A stretch of DNA of 64,000 bases, taken from positions 158,569 to 222,568 of the forward strand of contig AP018173.1 of assembly GCA_002368175.1 (NCBI GenBank). Reading direction: 5' to 3'. The notes under the pieces were generated by a model. It had not been told where the DNA came from and made no database searches. It saw only the letters and a list, made by a program, of their open reading frames with translations. Of this stretch, positions 18,318 through 26,914 are shown piece by piece. The position numbers were made by a program, and so were the translations under genes. This stretch comes from Calothrix sp. NIES-2098 (lineage in GTDB: Bacteria > Cyanobacteriota > Cyanobacteriia > Cyanobacteriales > Nostocaceae). The number at the start of each line of letters is the position of its first letter. Positions within the stretch are counted from its first letter, which is position 1.

Positions 18318-18806
18318 CTAGTTTCTACCTCGCTGTTGCATTTCTTGTTGGCGCATGGGCATAGCGTCAATTTGCTCAAATATTGCCTTAACCTGGACTG
18401 GTGTAGTATCTTGGCGCTTAACACCACCATCTTTGCCCACCAAAATTACACGAAAATTATCTTTGTCAACTCCAAAGCGCGATCGCAAATTGGCCACAGA
18501 AGATTCATCTATTAATTGTCCATTGGCATAGCTTTTATCAGCCAAAGCCTGAACCAGAACTAAATCCCGGTCAGCAAAACCACTATTATGCTGTTGCAAT
18601 AACTGCATCTGTTGTTGGTAATTACGGTTATCAACAGATGGCGCAAACACTAGTAGCACGCGGTTTTGCCATTTTTGGGCACTGAGGTTAAATGAAGACA
18701 TTTTGATAGGATGATTGCTTGAAAGCAGGGCAGTACCAGCAATGCTGACTGGCAACAGGGTAGACCACGCGGTGAGAGTAAAGGCAATTAATACTGACTT
18801 ATTCAC
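18318..18806 (-). CDS. DUF4174 domain exported protein
   Basis: This 162-residue protein has an N-terminal hydrophobic segment (VLIAFTLTAWSTLLPVSIAG) acting as signal peptide or anchor. A thioredoxin-like DUF4174 domain follows (NRVLLVFAPSVDNRNYQQQMQLL, DLVLVQALAD, FRVILVGKDGGVKRQ). No CxxC redox pair is visible, as is usual for this family. It lies immediately upstream of the GST gene, in one transcription unit. Oxidative-stress-linked function is an inference from the pairing. Confidence 0.8.
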   Translation of the reverse strand: MNKSVLIAFTLTAWSTLLPVSIAGTALLSSNHPIKMSSFNLSAQKWQNRVLLVFAPSVDNRNYQQQMQLLQQHNSGFADRDLVLVQALADKSYANGQLIDESSVANLRSRFGVDKDNFRVILVGKDGGVKRQDTTPVQVKAIFEQIDAMPMRQQEMQQRGRN

Positions 18807-18916
18807 GCTCTTGGTTGTTATCTTATTGCATCATCTCAACCTATCATCAGTTTCCCCACTCTTTATATATCTGGTGGTTTGTCTTGGGTATTAAGTAAAG
18901 GTTCTTAAGATGCAAC

Positions 18917-18930
18917 TTTTCCTCTAAGAA
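18917..18930. repeat. recurrent 14-bp intergenic motif (copy 1)
   Basis: TTTTCCTCTAAGAA, one of at least seven near-identical copies in intergenic DNA of this window (others start at 20466, 35344, 38055, 46063, 46089, 46455, in either orientation). Confidence 0.6.
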
Positions 18931-19063
18931 TTTGGACTATGGGCGTGTAGGCGATCGCACCTCCCCTACTTCTCCTCTATCTTTGAGTAAATCTGTAGTT
19001 GGGCTTGTGGATAAAAGTATTAATCTTGGAAATCTCTAGTTAAAATCATACATTTTCAGTAAT

Positions 19064-19798
19064 ATGTTATACAAAAACTTACTTTGGATATTACCAATCG
19101 CCTCTACACTCAATTTTTTAGTTGCCATACCAAAAGCTCAAGCTAACTGTCCTGGATCTGTTCAGCCACTTGAGGAAGTGCAACCGCAAGTGCAGCAACG
19201 TTGGGATGAATTACAGCGCCAAGAAACTTACCCTTGGGGTACAACAAAAGTGTATGAAAGCTTAAAAGGCGCTCGCATCACCCTAGCTAAGAGTTTCGAT
19301 CGGCTGCGTGGCTCACACAAACAAGAAGCCCTCAACTTGCTACGACTTGGCAATTACTTGCATAGCGTTTATGCCAGTGATGGCCGCTTGCTTTCGGCAG
19401 TGTATGACGCTTGTACGCGGTTTGATATGTTAACAGAGAAAGCACGTTATAGCTGGTATTACAATACTATTGGGCGATCGCTACCCTCCAATTTGCCTCG
19501 TGAAGCTCTGCGGAATGCTGGCCGTCCATCTTGGCGACAAGTGCGTGTACCCATTAGCGAGGCGCAAGAGCAAAAAATCCGCAATTTGTTCTGGAGCAAA
19601 ATGGGCTACAGCCAAGCGAACAATGGTATGTGGATTGCCTGGGTTCCAGAACACGGTTATTTTGAAATTAATGTACCCAATGGCTACAACATCAAGCAAT
19701 TAGGGCAATTTTGGCGTTCGGCTCCACGTAACTATCGCTATATCGTACTATCAACTGACGGTTCATTAATATCAGACGCTAACATGGATCAGCGGTAG
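19064..19798 (+). CDS. exported hypothetical protein
   Basis: This 244-residue protein has a signal peptide (MLYKNLLWILPIASTLNFLVAIPKAQA, cleavage after AQA) and a mature domain with two cysteines, rich in aromatic and charged residues (ETYPWGTTKVYESLKGARITLAKSFDR; WRSAPRNYRYIVLSTDGSLI). It is predicted to be periplasmic or secreted. No family is recognised. Its 5' region is an AT-rich 250-bp gap with one copy of the 14-bp motif. Confidence 0.6.
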   Translation: MLYKNLLWILPIASTLNFLVAIPKAQANCPGSVQPLEEVQPQVQQRWDELQRQETYPWGTTKVYESLKGARITLAKSFDRLRGSHKQEALNLLRLGNYLHSVYASDGRLLSAVYDACTRFDMLTEKARYSWYYNTIGRSLPSNLPREALRNAGRPSWRQVRVPISEAQEQKIRNLFWSKMGYSQANNGMWIAWVPEHGYFEINVPNGYNIKQLGQFWRSAPRNYRYIVLSTDGSLISDANMDQR

Positions 19799-19945
19799 AA
19801 GGGCTACGCCTACACCCTTTTGGTTTTCCTCTCTGCGAGACGCGCTCACGCGAACGCTTGTATGCTCGTTTGAGGCGAAGGCGTTTGCTGAAGTGCTGAA
19901 AGTGAAATAATAAACCAATATGCCCTGCTGGTAGGAGATATAGCG

Positions 19946-20437
19946 ATGACCTATACCATGCATGAAGCTCAAGAAGTAGCAAAGCTGGCTGCTGCTGACA
20001 TCGAGGCTTGGCTGCGCTCTAAACCAGAAACCATTGACGTTGTTAATGTTGAAAATGACCTAGATTACCAACGCAGAGATGTTGACCTCATCTGGACAAC
20101 GCAAAGTGGCGAAATTTTGATCGAGATTAAGGGCGACAGGTGGAATAAAACTCGTAACTTGTTTTTTGAAACCCACAGCAATTTGGAGAAAGGAACCCCC
20201 GGCTGCTTCATGTACACCGAGGCAGATTGGCTTTTTTACTATTTTGTCAATACTCGCCAACTCTACAGACTACCAATGCCCAAAACGCGGGAGTGGTTTC
20301 ACATCACCATGCGGCGGTTTCGGGAACGCTCAACTACAACACCAGTGGGGAGCGGTTGTTACACTACTTTGGGGCGATTAGTACCAATTACCACAGTGAT
20401 GTTGGAAGTTGCTGGGGTGAAGATGGAGCAGCTGTAA
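19946..20437 (+). CDS. PD-(D/E)XK-like hypothetical protein
   Basis: This 163-residue protein contains YQRRDVDLIWTTQSGEILIEIKGDRW, which has the D-x(n)-ExK pattern of the PD-(D/E)XK nuclease fold (Asp in RDVDL, Glu and Lys in IEIKGD), followed by helical and strand segments. It has no obvious partner. ATG 19946 is preceded by AGGAG 12 bases upstream, a good ribosome-binding site. Whether it is an active nuclease or a structural homologue cannot be decided from sequence alone. Confidence 0.6.
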   Translation: MTYTMHEAQEVAKLAAADIEAWLRSKPETIDVVNVENDLDYQRRDVDLIWTTQSGEILIEIKGDRWNKTRNLFFETHSNLEKGTPGCFMYTEADWLFYYFVNTRQLYRLPMPKTREWFHITMRRFRERSTTTPVGSGCYTTLGRLVPITTVMLEVAGVKMEQL

Positions 20438-20465
20438 GGGGCGATGGGGCGATCGCTGATGAAAA

Positions 20466-20479
20466 TTCTTAGAGGAAAA
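20466..20479. repeat. recurrent 14-bp intergenic motif (copy 2)
   Basis: TTCTTAGAGGAAAA just after a HIP1 site downstream of the gene ending at 20437. Confidence 0.6.
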
Positions 20480-20594
20480 GTTAGCAGAGGAGGAGCGATG
20501 CCTCCGGTTTTTGTGCTTCCTACGCTCTGTTACTAACTCTGTACTAATTTTTATAGCTAAAATAGATTTTTCAGGTGGGAGAAGAAATAAATTT

Positions 20595-21104
20595 TCAATA
20601 TTTATACTTCACTAATAAAATTTCTCTCAGATCTGTAACCGTTTCACAAACTATATCTGGCTTTGAGGCTTTTAGTAAGTCTTTTTCTAAAGAACCCCAA
20701 AGTGTTCCAATGGATAAAACTCCTGCTGCTTTAGCGGCTTGAATATCTTTTGCTGCATCACCAATAGCAACTGCCTCTGATGCTTCTAATCCTAAACTTA
20801 GTAAGCCTTTTTGAATAGGGTCTGGATGAGGTTTATGATTAGTGGTGTCGTGATAACAGACAGTTGCATCTATCTTCCAATCACAATGTTTTATTACCTT
20901 CTCACAATATGGTCTTGGGCTAGAAGTAACTATACATATAGGTACACCAATTGCTTTTATCTCTTTTAGTAGCTCTGATATTCCTGGATATGCATATAGC
21001 TGTGGAATTAGTTTATACACATTAGACCATTGTTTGTTTCTGCGGAATTGTTCAGCCACTTGAGAATCTATAAGGGTTTGGTCAAGGTCTATTAAAATTC
21101 CCAT
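20595..21104 (-). CDS. HAD-family hydrolase of a DprA-linked operon
   Basis: This 169-residue HAD phosphatase has motif I LIDLDQTLIDS with both catalytic aspartates, motif II in CIVTSSPRPY, a lysine near KHCDW, and motif IV AVAIGDAAKDIQAAKAAG. The cap is small. It follows the DprA-like gene by 45 bases on the same strand, which in turn follows a phosphoribosyltransferase gene. In such a nucleotide-centred operon the HAD protein probably dephosphorylates a nucleotide or sugar-phosphate product. It could otherwise be a phosphoglycolate-phosphatase-like housekeeping enzyme. Confidence 0.85.
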   Translation of the reverse strand: MGILIDLDQTLIDSQVAEQFRRNKQWSNVYKLIPQLYAYPGISELLKEIKAIGVPICIVTSSPRPYCEKVIKHCDWKIDATVCYHDTTNHKPHPDPIQKGLLSLGLEASEAVAIGDAAKDIQAAKAAGVLSIGTLWGSLEKDLLKASKPDIVCETVTDLREILLVKYKY

Positions 21105-21149
21105 AATTTGCTATACATAATTTGCTATAGTTTATAACTACTAAAAAGC

Positions 21150-22619
21150 TTAAAATGCTACTTCAAACAACTTAGTCTTTTCAAAATATTCCCAAGCAAT
21201 TCCATCTGGATCTTTCTTATGGCTCCATTCTTTAAAAAATTCAACCCCTTTTGCTTTATTTTTAGAAATAGTAGATGGATTTACATTCAACCTTTCCGCT
21301 AACTTTTTAGTATTTAAAGCATTATTTGTATTGCTATCTATTTGATGAATTTCAACTATTTTATTTTGCGAAACATCTAAATTTTCAATTGGTAAGGTTA
21401 GTTGACAACTTAATTGTTCAGCCCCATTAATATTTTTTTCTTTAAATACTTGAGACGGGTAAGTTACAGTTTTTGAGGTTTCATCAATCAAATAAGCTGT
21501 AATAAATTCATGTAAAACTTGGTTAACTGTCATGCCATTTTCAGCACATTTAACTTCAAATTTTTGCTTTTCCTCTTGACTCAAAATAACCTGAATAGTT
21601 GTATTATTGTTTTCACCTATTACTTCTGTAGCACTTGTTTTTTGCGATTCAACTATTTCTGCTTTGGTTGAAATATTTGGAGTTATTATGTCTGAACCAA
21701 ATAATTCTGTTGTTTCTGTATTTAAAGTAATAATTTTTCCAAAAACATTACTTAGAAAACTTTTGAAATCGTCTGCATTTTTAAGAGAAAATGCTTTTCC
21801 TTCAGCAATTAATTTTTCGTTTCCTCGTGATTTATCAGAACGATGCTTAGGTTCATAATTTATACAAGCAAGAACTCTACCTTGCTCAAGACAAAATTTA
21901 GCTGTATGCATTGTTCCACCTTTAATGTCAGTTTCAATAATTACTACAGCAGAACTTAGGCCACTTTGTATACGATCTCGCTCTACAAATTGATTTTTAA
22001 AGAGCTTATTACCAATTGGATATTCACTTACAAGGCATCCACCATACTCAATAATTCTTTGAGCCAATTCTCGATTTTCAGACGGATAAATCCTGTCTAA
22101 TCCATGTGCTAAGACAGCAACAGTACAACCTTTTCCGTCTAAACAACCTTGATGACCAGCAGTATCACAACCTTGTGCTAAACCACCTACAACTATCAAA
22201 CCTTGCTCTGCAAATCGTTGAGCAATTCTAATTGCTGTTCTTTTACCATAATCAGTAGGCTGGCGAGTTCCAATGACAGCTACTGAGCATTCTGGTTTTA
22301 AGCAATTGATATCTCCCTTAACATAAAGAACTGATGGAGGATTTGTTATGGTTCTTAATTGTTGTGGAAATTCTGGATCGTCAATTCCAATAACCTTAAT
22401 ACCAGCCTTGTCATGTTCTTCTAATAATTGTTCAGCACGATTGAAAGCTGATTCTAATTGTGAATTAGTTAGATTAATATATGTAGATGCTACTTCATAA
22501 AGTTCTTTTAAATTTGAAGGTTTAAATGATAGGTTATTTAAAATACGCTGAAGAGTACTTTTACCTACTCCTGGTACTAAATTAAGAGTTAGTATATTAA
22601 GAGTATCCAATCGTTGCAT
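21150..22619 (-). CDS. DprA/Smf-like protein with C-terminal RHH- and HTH-like extensions
   Basis: With the start at ATG 22619 (489 residues) the N-terminus is a helix-hairpin-helix/SAM-like domain (LNLVPGVGKSTLQRIL). The Rossmann-type DprA/SLOG core follows: VAVIGTRQPTDYG, VVGGLAQGCDTAGHQGCL, FVERDRIQSGLSSAVVIIETDIKGGTMHTA. After it come a ribbon-helix-helix-like segment (TTIQVILSQEEKQKFEVKCAENGMT) and a terminal HTH-like domain (KKLAERLNVNPSTISKNKAKG). Canonical DprA loads RecA onto incoming DNA; the extra DNA-binding modules and the PRTase and HAD partners suggest a distinct, possibly defensive role. It starts 5 bases after the PRTase stop. Confidence 0.88.
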   Translation of the reverse strand: MQRLDTLNILTLNLVPGVGKSTLQRILNNLSFKPSNLKELYEVASTYINLTNSQLESAFNRAEQLLEEHDKAGIKVIGIDDPEFPQQLRTITNPPSVLYVKGDINCLKPECSVAVIGTRQPTDYGKRTAIRIAQRFAEQGLIVVGGLAQGCDTAGHQGCLDGKGCTVAVLAHGLDRIYPSENRELAQRIIEYGGCLVSEYPIGNKLFKNQFVERDRIQSGLSSAVVIIETDIKGGTMHTAKFCLEQGRVLACINYEPKHRSDKSRGNEKLIAEGKAFSLKNADDFKSFLSNVFGKIITLNTETTELFGSDIITPNISTKAEIVESQKTSATEVIGENNNTTIQVILSQEEKQKFEVKCAENGMTVNQVLHEFITAYLIDETSKTVTYPSQVFKEKNINGAEQLSCQLTLPIENLDVSQNKIVEIHQIDSNTNNALNTKKLAERLNVNPSTISKNKAKGVEFFKEWSHKKDPDGIAWEYFEKTKLFEVAF

Positions 22620-22624
22620 AAATA

Positions 22625-23008
22625 TTAGTAACTTGCTGTTTTGCCTAAAGCTAATTTTACTACTCTTAATGCACCAGCTTGTTCTAATAAAGTTTCGCAA
22701 GAAAGAAAAGAGTTACCAGTCGTAGTAACGTCGTCTAAAAGAAGAACTGTTTGTCCTTTAAGCAGGTGATGGTTATTAACCTTAATAGAATTTAAGTCTA
22801 CATTAATATCCCGATTTCCACCATTTGATTTTTTTTCAACCTTCTTATATCTTTGCAGGCAAGAAGTAGCATCTATACGTCCTTGTTGAGTCAGCAACAA
22901 TGCTACTTGGTTGATTCCAGTATTAATATTTTGAGGGTCACTGGAAGGAACCGTTATGATAGGAAAGTTTTTATCCAGAAGTAGGTCAATTTCTTTAAAA
23001 AAATAGTC
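22625..23008 (-). pseudogene. phosphoribosyltransferase (ComF-like), 5'-truncated by IS630-type insertion
   Basis: About 127 codons are open from the IS border (23008) to the stop at 22625. The C-terminal part has the PRPP-binding loop QTVLLLDDVTTTGNSFLSCETLLEQAGA, diagnostic of type I phosphoribosyltransferases, and FPIITVPSSDPQN upstream. No ATG or GTG is available between the IS and 22900 (a TTG), and beyond the IS the frame meets a stop, so the N-terminus is missing or altered. The gene heads the PRTase-DprA-HAD operon; its truncation and the loss of the native promoter may silence the whole module. Confidence 0.8.
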
Positions 23009-23010
23009 TA

Positions 23011-24131
23011 TAGCAATCCGAAATCATTTATGAGAAAATACTGAAGAGATATAGCAGTAATATTTACGACAAGTGCTTGGATGATAGCGATGTGGATACA
23101 ATCATTAGAAGATTTTATCAGACATAGCCAAGATAAACGTGAAATTACAAGAGCAATGGCAGTCAAAATGTTGCTTTATGGATACAAACATAAAGAGATA
23201 ATGCCAATATTGGGTGTTTCATCAGGCTTTATAAGTACATGGAAAAAAGCATTTTTTGAAAATGGAGTAGATGGTTTAAAGTTAGCATATAAAGGCAGCA
23301 AAGGATTTTTAGATACACAACAACATAGGGAAGTGATTGAATGGCTACAAACAAAGAATGAATGGACGCTTAATGAGCTAGAATACCAAGTAGCATCTAA
23401 GTATGAAGTAACATTTGAATCTAAACAAAGTTACTATGATTTGTTTCATGAAGCACGTATTAGTTGGAAGAAAACTCAAGCTAATAATCCAAAGCATGAC
23501 CCTGAATTAGTCGCTTTAAAAAAAAAGAGATTTGTGAATTGTTGGAAAAGCGACGACCCCAAATCGAGACAGGAGAGCTAGTGGTTTTCATCATTGATGA
23601 ATGTCATTTACTCTGGGGAGACATAATAGGATATATCTGGGGTAAAATGAGTGAGCGCATTTCAATTCCAGTCGTCAATGCTCGTGATAAACAAACATAC
23701 TTTGGTGCATTAGACTATAAAACTAAGGAATTTCTCACCTATTCTGCTAAGAAAGGTAACTCAGAAAACACAATTAATTTTTTAGAGTATCTCCGCTCAC
23801 AACGTCCTGATGCAAAACTTTTAATCATTTGGGATGGCGCTAGTTATCATCGCTCTCAAAAAATCAAAGATTATTTAGATTCTTTGAATGCGAATTTAGA
23901 AAAAGAACAATGGTTGATAACTTGCGAAAGGTTTGCCCCAAATGCACCCCAACAGAACCCTGTAGAAGATATTTGGTTGCAAGGCAAAAGACTGATTCAA
24001 GAGTTGCATTTTTTCTGTCATTCCTTCTCTGTTGTCAAGGCTTTATTTGAGTTATCGCTTAATTGTCAAATTTTTGACTTTCCTAAGCTCCATGAATATG
24101 GTGTTTTCTCATGAATCAGTTAGGATTGCTA
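23011..24131 (+). mobile_element. IS630-family insertion sequence
   Basis: The ends are TAGCAATCC (23011 on) and its complement at 24123-24131, with further imperfect similarity for about 30 bp (both continue towards ATGAGAAAA). The flanking TA dinucleotides (23009-23010 and 24132-24133) are the expected IS630 target duplication. Length 1121 bp, two overlapping transposase frames. Confidence 0.88.
23081..24114 (+). CDS. IS630-family transposase (two frames, -1 frameshift)
   Basis: The first frame (23081-23581) encodes the N-terminal HTH domain (MAVKMLLYGYKHKEIMPILGVSSGFISTWKKAF). The second (to 24114) carries the DDE domain: VFIIDECHLLWGD (first D), LLIIWDGASYHRS (second D) and NPVEDIWLQGKR (third acidic residue). 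Joining them needs a -1 shift in an A9 tract at about 23519-23527, after which EICELLEKRRPQIETGEL continues smoothly. Such tandem frames are common in IS630 elements and probably are programmed. The element separates the PRTase-DprA-HAD operon from its upstream region. Confidence 0.85.
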
Positions 24132-24197
24132 TATCTTTCTTTTGTCACTCCGGGAAGAGTAAAATCAGAAAGAAGGGCTGAAAGCCAGGAGGGGAGG

Positions 24198-24506
24198 ATG
24201 ACACAGCCAAGAAGCCCCAAACCTAGCATCAAATTTGTGGATGAATATTGTGCAATCTACAGAAACATCTTTCCAGAAATTAGGAGTTTTGAAAATTTCC
24301 GAGATTTACATTTGGGAAATAGTATGTCTGTATTAGTAAAGCTGCTTAAGGAAATTTTAGCCCCACCGACTGAACGCGGGGATTTTGATGTGTTAATCGA
24401 GCGAGAAGGGGAGATCGCACTCCATGTCTTTCTTTTAGACGAAACTGCTTTAAATCTTGTTAAGCCAAAAAATTTCAGAATATTTGCTGACAGCACACCA
24501 GCCTGA
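24198..24506 (+). pseudogene. IS701-like transposase N-terminal remnant fused to unrelated tail
   Basis: From ATG 24198 the first ~40 residues (IKFVDEYCAIYRNIFPEIRSFENFRDLHLG) resemble the conserved N-terminus of cyanobacterial IS701-type transposases. The remaining 60 residues (MSVLVKLLKEILAPPTERGDFD...) do not continue that family. The piece is probably a decayed transposase start joined to other DNA. A longer upstream frame extends into the IS630 end and is not meaningful. Confidence 0.45.
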
Positions 24507-24576
24507 GTGTAGCTAAAATGTATCAAATGATATATCAAGTATTACACCAAGTTTGTTATTTGAGTTCAGAGGCTAG

Positions 24577-24825
24577 ATGACCATAAAAAAGCCCCTAGTC
24601 ATTCATCAGCCAGAAGTTGGCAAGCTAATCCGCGAACTTCGCTTGCTGTCAAATTTGACTCAGGAACAGTTTGCAGCACATTTGGGTGTGACATATCCCA
24701 CAATTAACCGTTGGGAGAATGGACGCACTAAACCATCGCCTTTAGCAATGGAAAAGATTGAGGTGCAACTAATCCAGATGGGCGATCGCGGTAAGGATTT
24801 GCTAGAGAAGTATTTGGAAAATTAA
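24577..24825 (+). CDS. XRE-family transcriptional regulator
   Basis: This 82-residue protein consists of one Cro/C1-type HTH domain (VGKLIRELRLLSNLTQEQFAAHLGVTYPTINRWENGRTKPSPLAMEKI), with the recognition helix around VTYPTINRWENG. It lies 62 bases upstream of the HerA-like ATPase gene on the same strand and is the natural candidate regulator of the HerA-NurA-nuclease unit. Single-domain XRE proteins commonly control toxin or defence operons. Confidence 0.9.
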   Translation: MTIKKPLVIHQPEVGKLIRELRLLSNLTQEQFAAHLGVTYPTINRWENGRTKPSPLAMEKIEVQLIQMGDRGKDLLEKYLEN

Positions 24826-24887
24826 TATTCTTTGAACATTGGAAAATTTTCATGCTAAAAGTAGTAATTTTATAGAGGTAATTATCT

Positions 24888-26900
24888 ATGACTTTAAGTT
24901 TTACCAATGTAATAGCCAAAATCGCATCTGTAGATTTATTTAAAAGAAATAGTAATACAAACAATATAGAAACTGGTATTTTTATTGGTCGTCCTTTTCA
25001 CATTGATTATGAAAAAGCATATATTTTAGTTGCTGATTCTTGGAAGCTAAAAGCTAAAGGAATTCCCCAAGGGTCTTTTCTGCTAGCTTATTACGAGAAT
25101 GAAAATGATGTTTATGAGGTATTGCTTCTCAGGGTTGTAAAACCAGCAAAGTTGCCAACTGATAATGATGTTATCAGTTCAATGATTGAGTATTACAAAG
25201 ATAATTTGAAAACTAGTGGTAAAGAAAGTCAGTTAGATAGCTACACAAAATATGAATTTAGCTTTTCTGGGCTGGAATGCAGAATTTTAGGAACGTTTTA
25301 TAAAGATGATAAAGGATGTACACGTTTTGGTGCTGATGTTGAAAACTTTTATAGCGCTCATAATTATAGGGTAATTAAGCCAAACCCAGACGTATTAGAA
25401 CTTATCGTTAACTTCCGTGAAGAGGGCATCACAGGTAAGCCAACTGATATCAAAATTGGCAAGGTTCGCTACAGCTCTAGCCTTCGCTTCCAGGCGCAGG
25501 AAGATGATGTACCTGTATTTGTAAGTCCAAAAGACTTTCTTGGTAAACGTACTGCTCTATTTGGAATGACCCGCACAGGTAAGTCAAACACAGTTAAAAA
25601 GGTCATTCAAGCTACTGTTTTGATGAGCGATAAAGCTGCTTATGCACTCAACGGTAAGTTAAATGGTAGCGCCGTAGCGAACTTAGAGCCTTTAACTGAA
25701 GATGGTTTACCAAAGTATCCAGTCGGTCAAATCATATTTGACATCAATGGTGAATATGCAAATGCAAATATGCAGGATGAAGGTACAGCCATATTTGAAA
25801 TATACAAAGAGCGAACCATCCGGTACAGCACTCTCAATAAAGATGGTTTCAAAGTGATGAAGGTGAACTTCTACAGAGATGTAAAATCTGGATTTGAATT
25901 AATACGCAGCCATTTAGGACTAGAAACTGCCGATTATGTAAAAAGCTTCTTATCAATTGACCTTGAAGAACCAAAGGATAAAACTGATTTTTCGGCTACT
26001 ACGCGATATGAGCGTAAAAAAGCTGCTTATTTGTGCTGCTTGTATAAAGCTGGATTTATTGTGCCTAATGGTTTTACAGTCAAGTTTCAGGGTCAAAAGG
26101 AACTCAATCAATTAGTAAAAGAAGATGGAAGCATAGATCCCAGTAAAGGTATATCACTTGAGGAAGCGAGCAATTGGTTCACTACCATTTGGGAAAACTA
26201 CAACCATGAGTTCTTCAGTGATTATAAAAAAAGTAAAGGACGTGAGTGGGCTGATGAAGATTTGAAAGCTCTGCTTATTTTCCTGACACGGAAAACTCAA
26301 CCCAGTGGCAAAGCAACTATTAATGGGTATATCAAATTACGAGATATTGCTATTCTTCATACAGAAACAGTTGGTAAACCCTTTGAAGAAGAAATTATTG
26401 AGGAGCTTCGCAAGGGACAGATTATCATTGTAGATTTGTCACAGGGCGACCCAGAGATTCAACGCCTGTATTCCGAACGCATTTGTCGCCAAATTTTTGC
26501 AGATGCAATGAATCGCTTCATTCAAAATACATCTAACAACTTCATTCAGTTTTACTTTGAAGAAGCTCACAATCTTTTTCCTAAACAGAATGATAAGGAC
26601 TTAAGCCAAGTCTATAACCGGATTGCCAAAGAGGGTGCAAAACTCAATCTTGGCTTAATTTATGCTACTCAAGAAGTGAGTTCAATAAGTTCCAACATTC
26701 TCAAAAATACTCAAAATTGGTTTATTGCCCATTTAAATAACGAGGACGAGACAAAAGAAATTAAAAAGTATTACGACTTTGGAGACTTTACTGAATCTTT
26801 AGTCAGGTTTAGTGCGGATAGTGATAAAGGTTTTGTACGCATGAAAACCTACTCTAATGCCTTCGTAGTTCCTACTCAAATTGACCGTTTCTCTAAATAA
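24888..26900 (+). CDS. HerA-like hexameric ATPase (DUF87)
   Basis: This 670-residue protein has an N-terminal HAS-barrel-like domain, then a FtsK/HerA ATPase core: Walker A GMTRTGKSNT at about 226-235 and Walker B-like FYFEEAHNLFP at about 555-565. The arginine-rich C-terminal part of the core follows. HerA forms hexamers that pump duplex DNA and activate a partner nuclease. The gene immediately downstream (14 bases) encodes a NurA-domain protein, the canonical partner. A bacterial plasmid-borne pair preceded by an XRE regulator points to defence against invading DNA rather than archaeal-type repair, but this is inferred. Confidence 0.88.
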   Translation: MTLSFTNVIAKIASVDLFKRNSNTNNIETGIFIGRPFHIDYEKAYILVADSWKLKAKGIPQGSFLLAYYENENDVYEVLLLRVVKPAKLPTDNDVISSMIEYYKDNLKTSGKESQLDSYTKYEFSFSGLECRILGTFYKDDKGCTRFGADVENFYSAHNYRVIKPNPDVLELIVNFREEGITGKPTDIKIGKVRYSSSLRFQAQEDDVPVFVSPKDFLGKRTALFGMTRTGKSNTVKKVIQATVLMSDKAAYALNGKLNGSAVANLEPLTEDGLPKYPVGQIIFDINGEYANANMQDEGTAIFEIYKERTIRYSTLNKDGFKVMKVNFYRDVKSGFELIRSHLGLETADYVKSFLSIDLEEPKDKTDFSATTRYERKKAAYLCCLYKAGFIVPNGFTVKFQGQKELNQLVKEDGSIDPSKGISLEEASNWFTTIWENYNHEFFSDYKKSKGREWADEDLKALLIFLTRKTQPSGKATINGYIKLRDIAILHTETVGKPFEEEIIEELRKGQIIIVDLSQGDPEIQRLYSERICRQIFADAMNRFIQNTSNNFIQFYFEEAHNLFPKQNDKDLSQVYNRIAKEGAKLNLGLIYATQEVSSISSNILKNTQNWFIAHLNNEDETKEIKKYYDFGDFTESLVRFSADSDKGFVRMKTYSNAFVVPTQIDRFSK

Positions 26901-26914
26901 AAAGTACGTACTAT

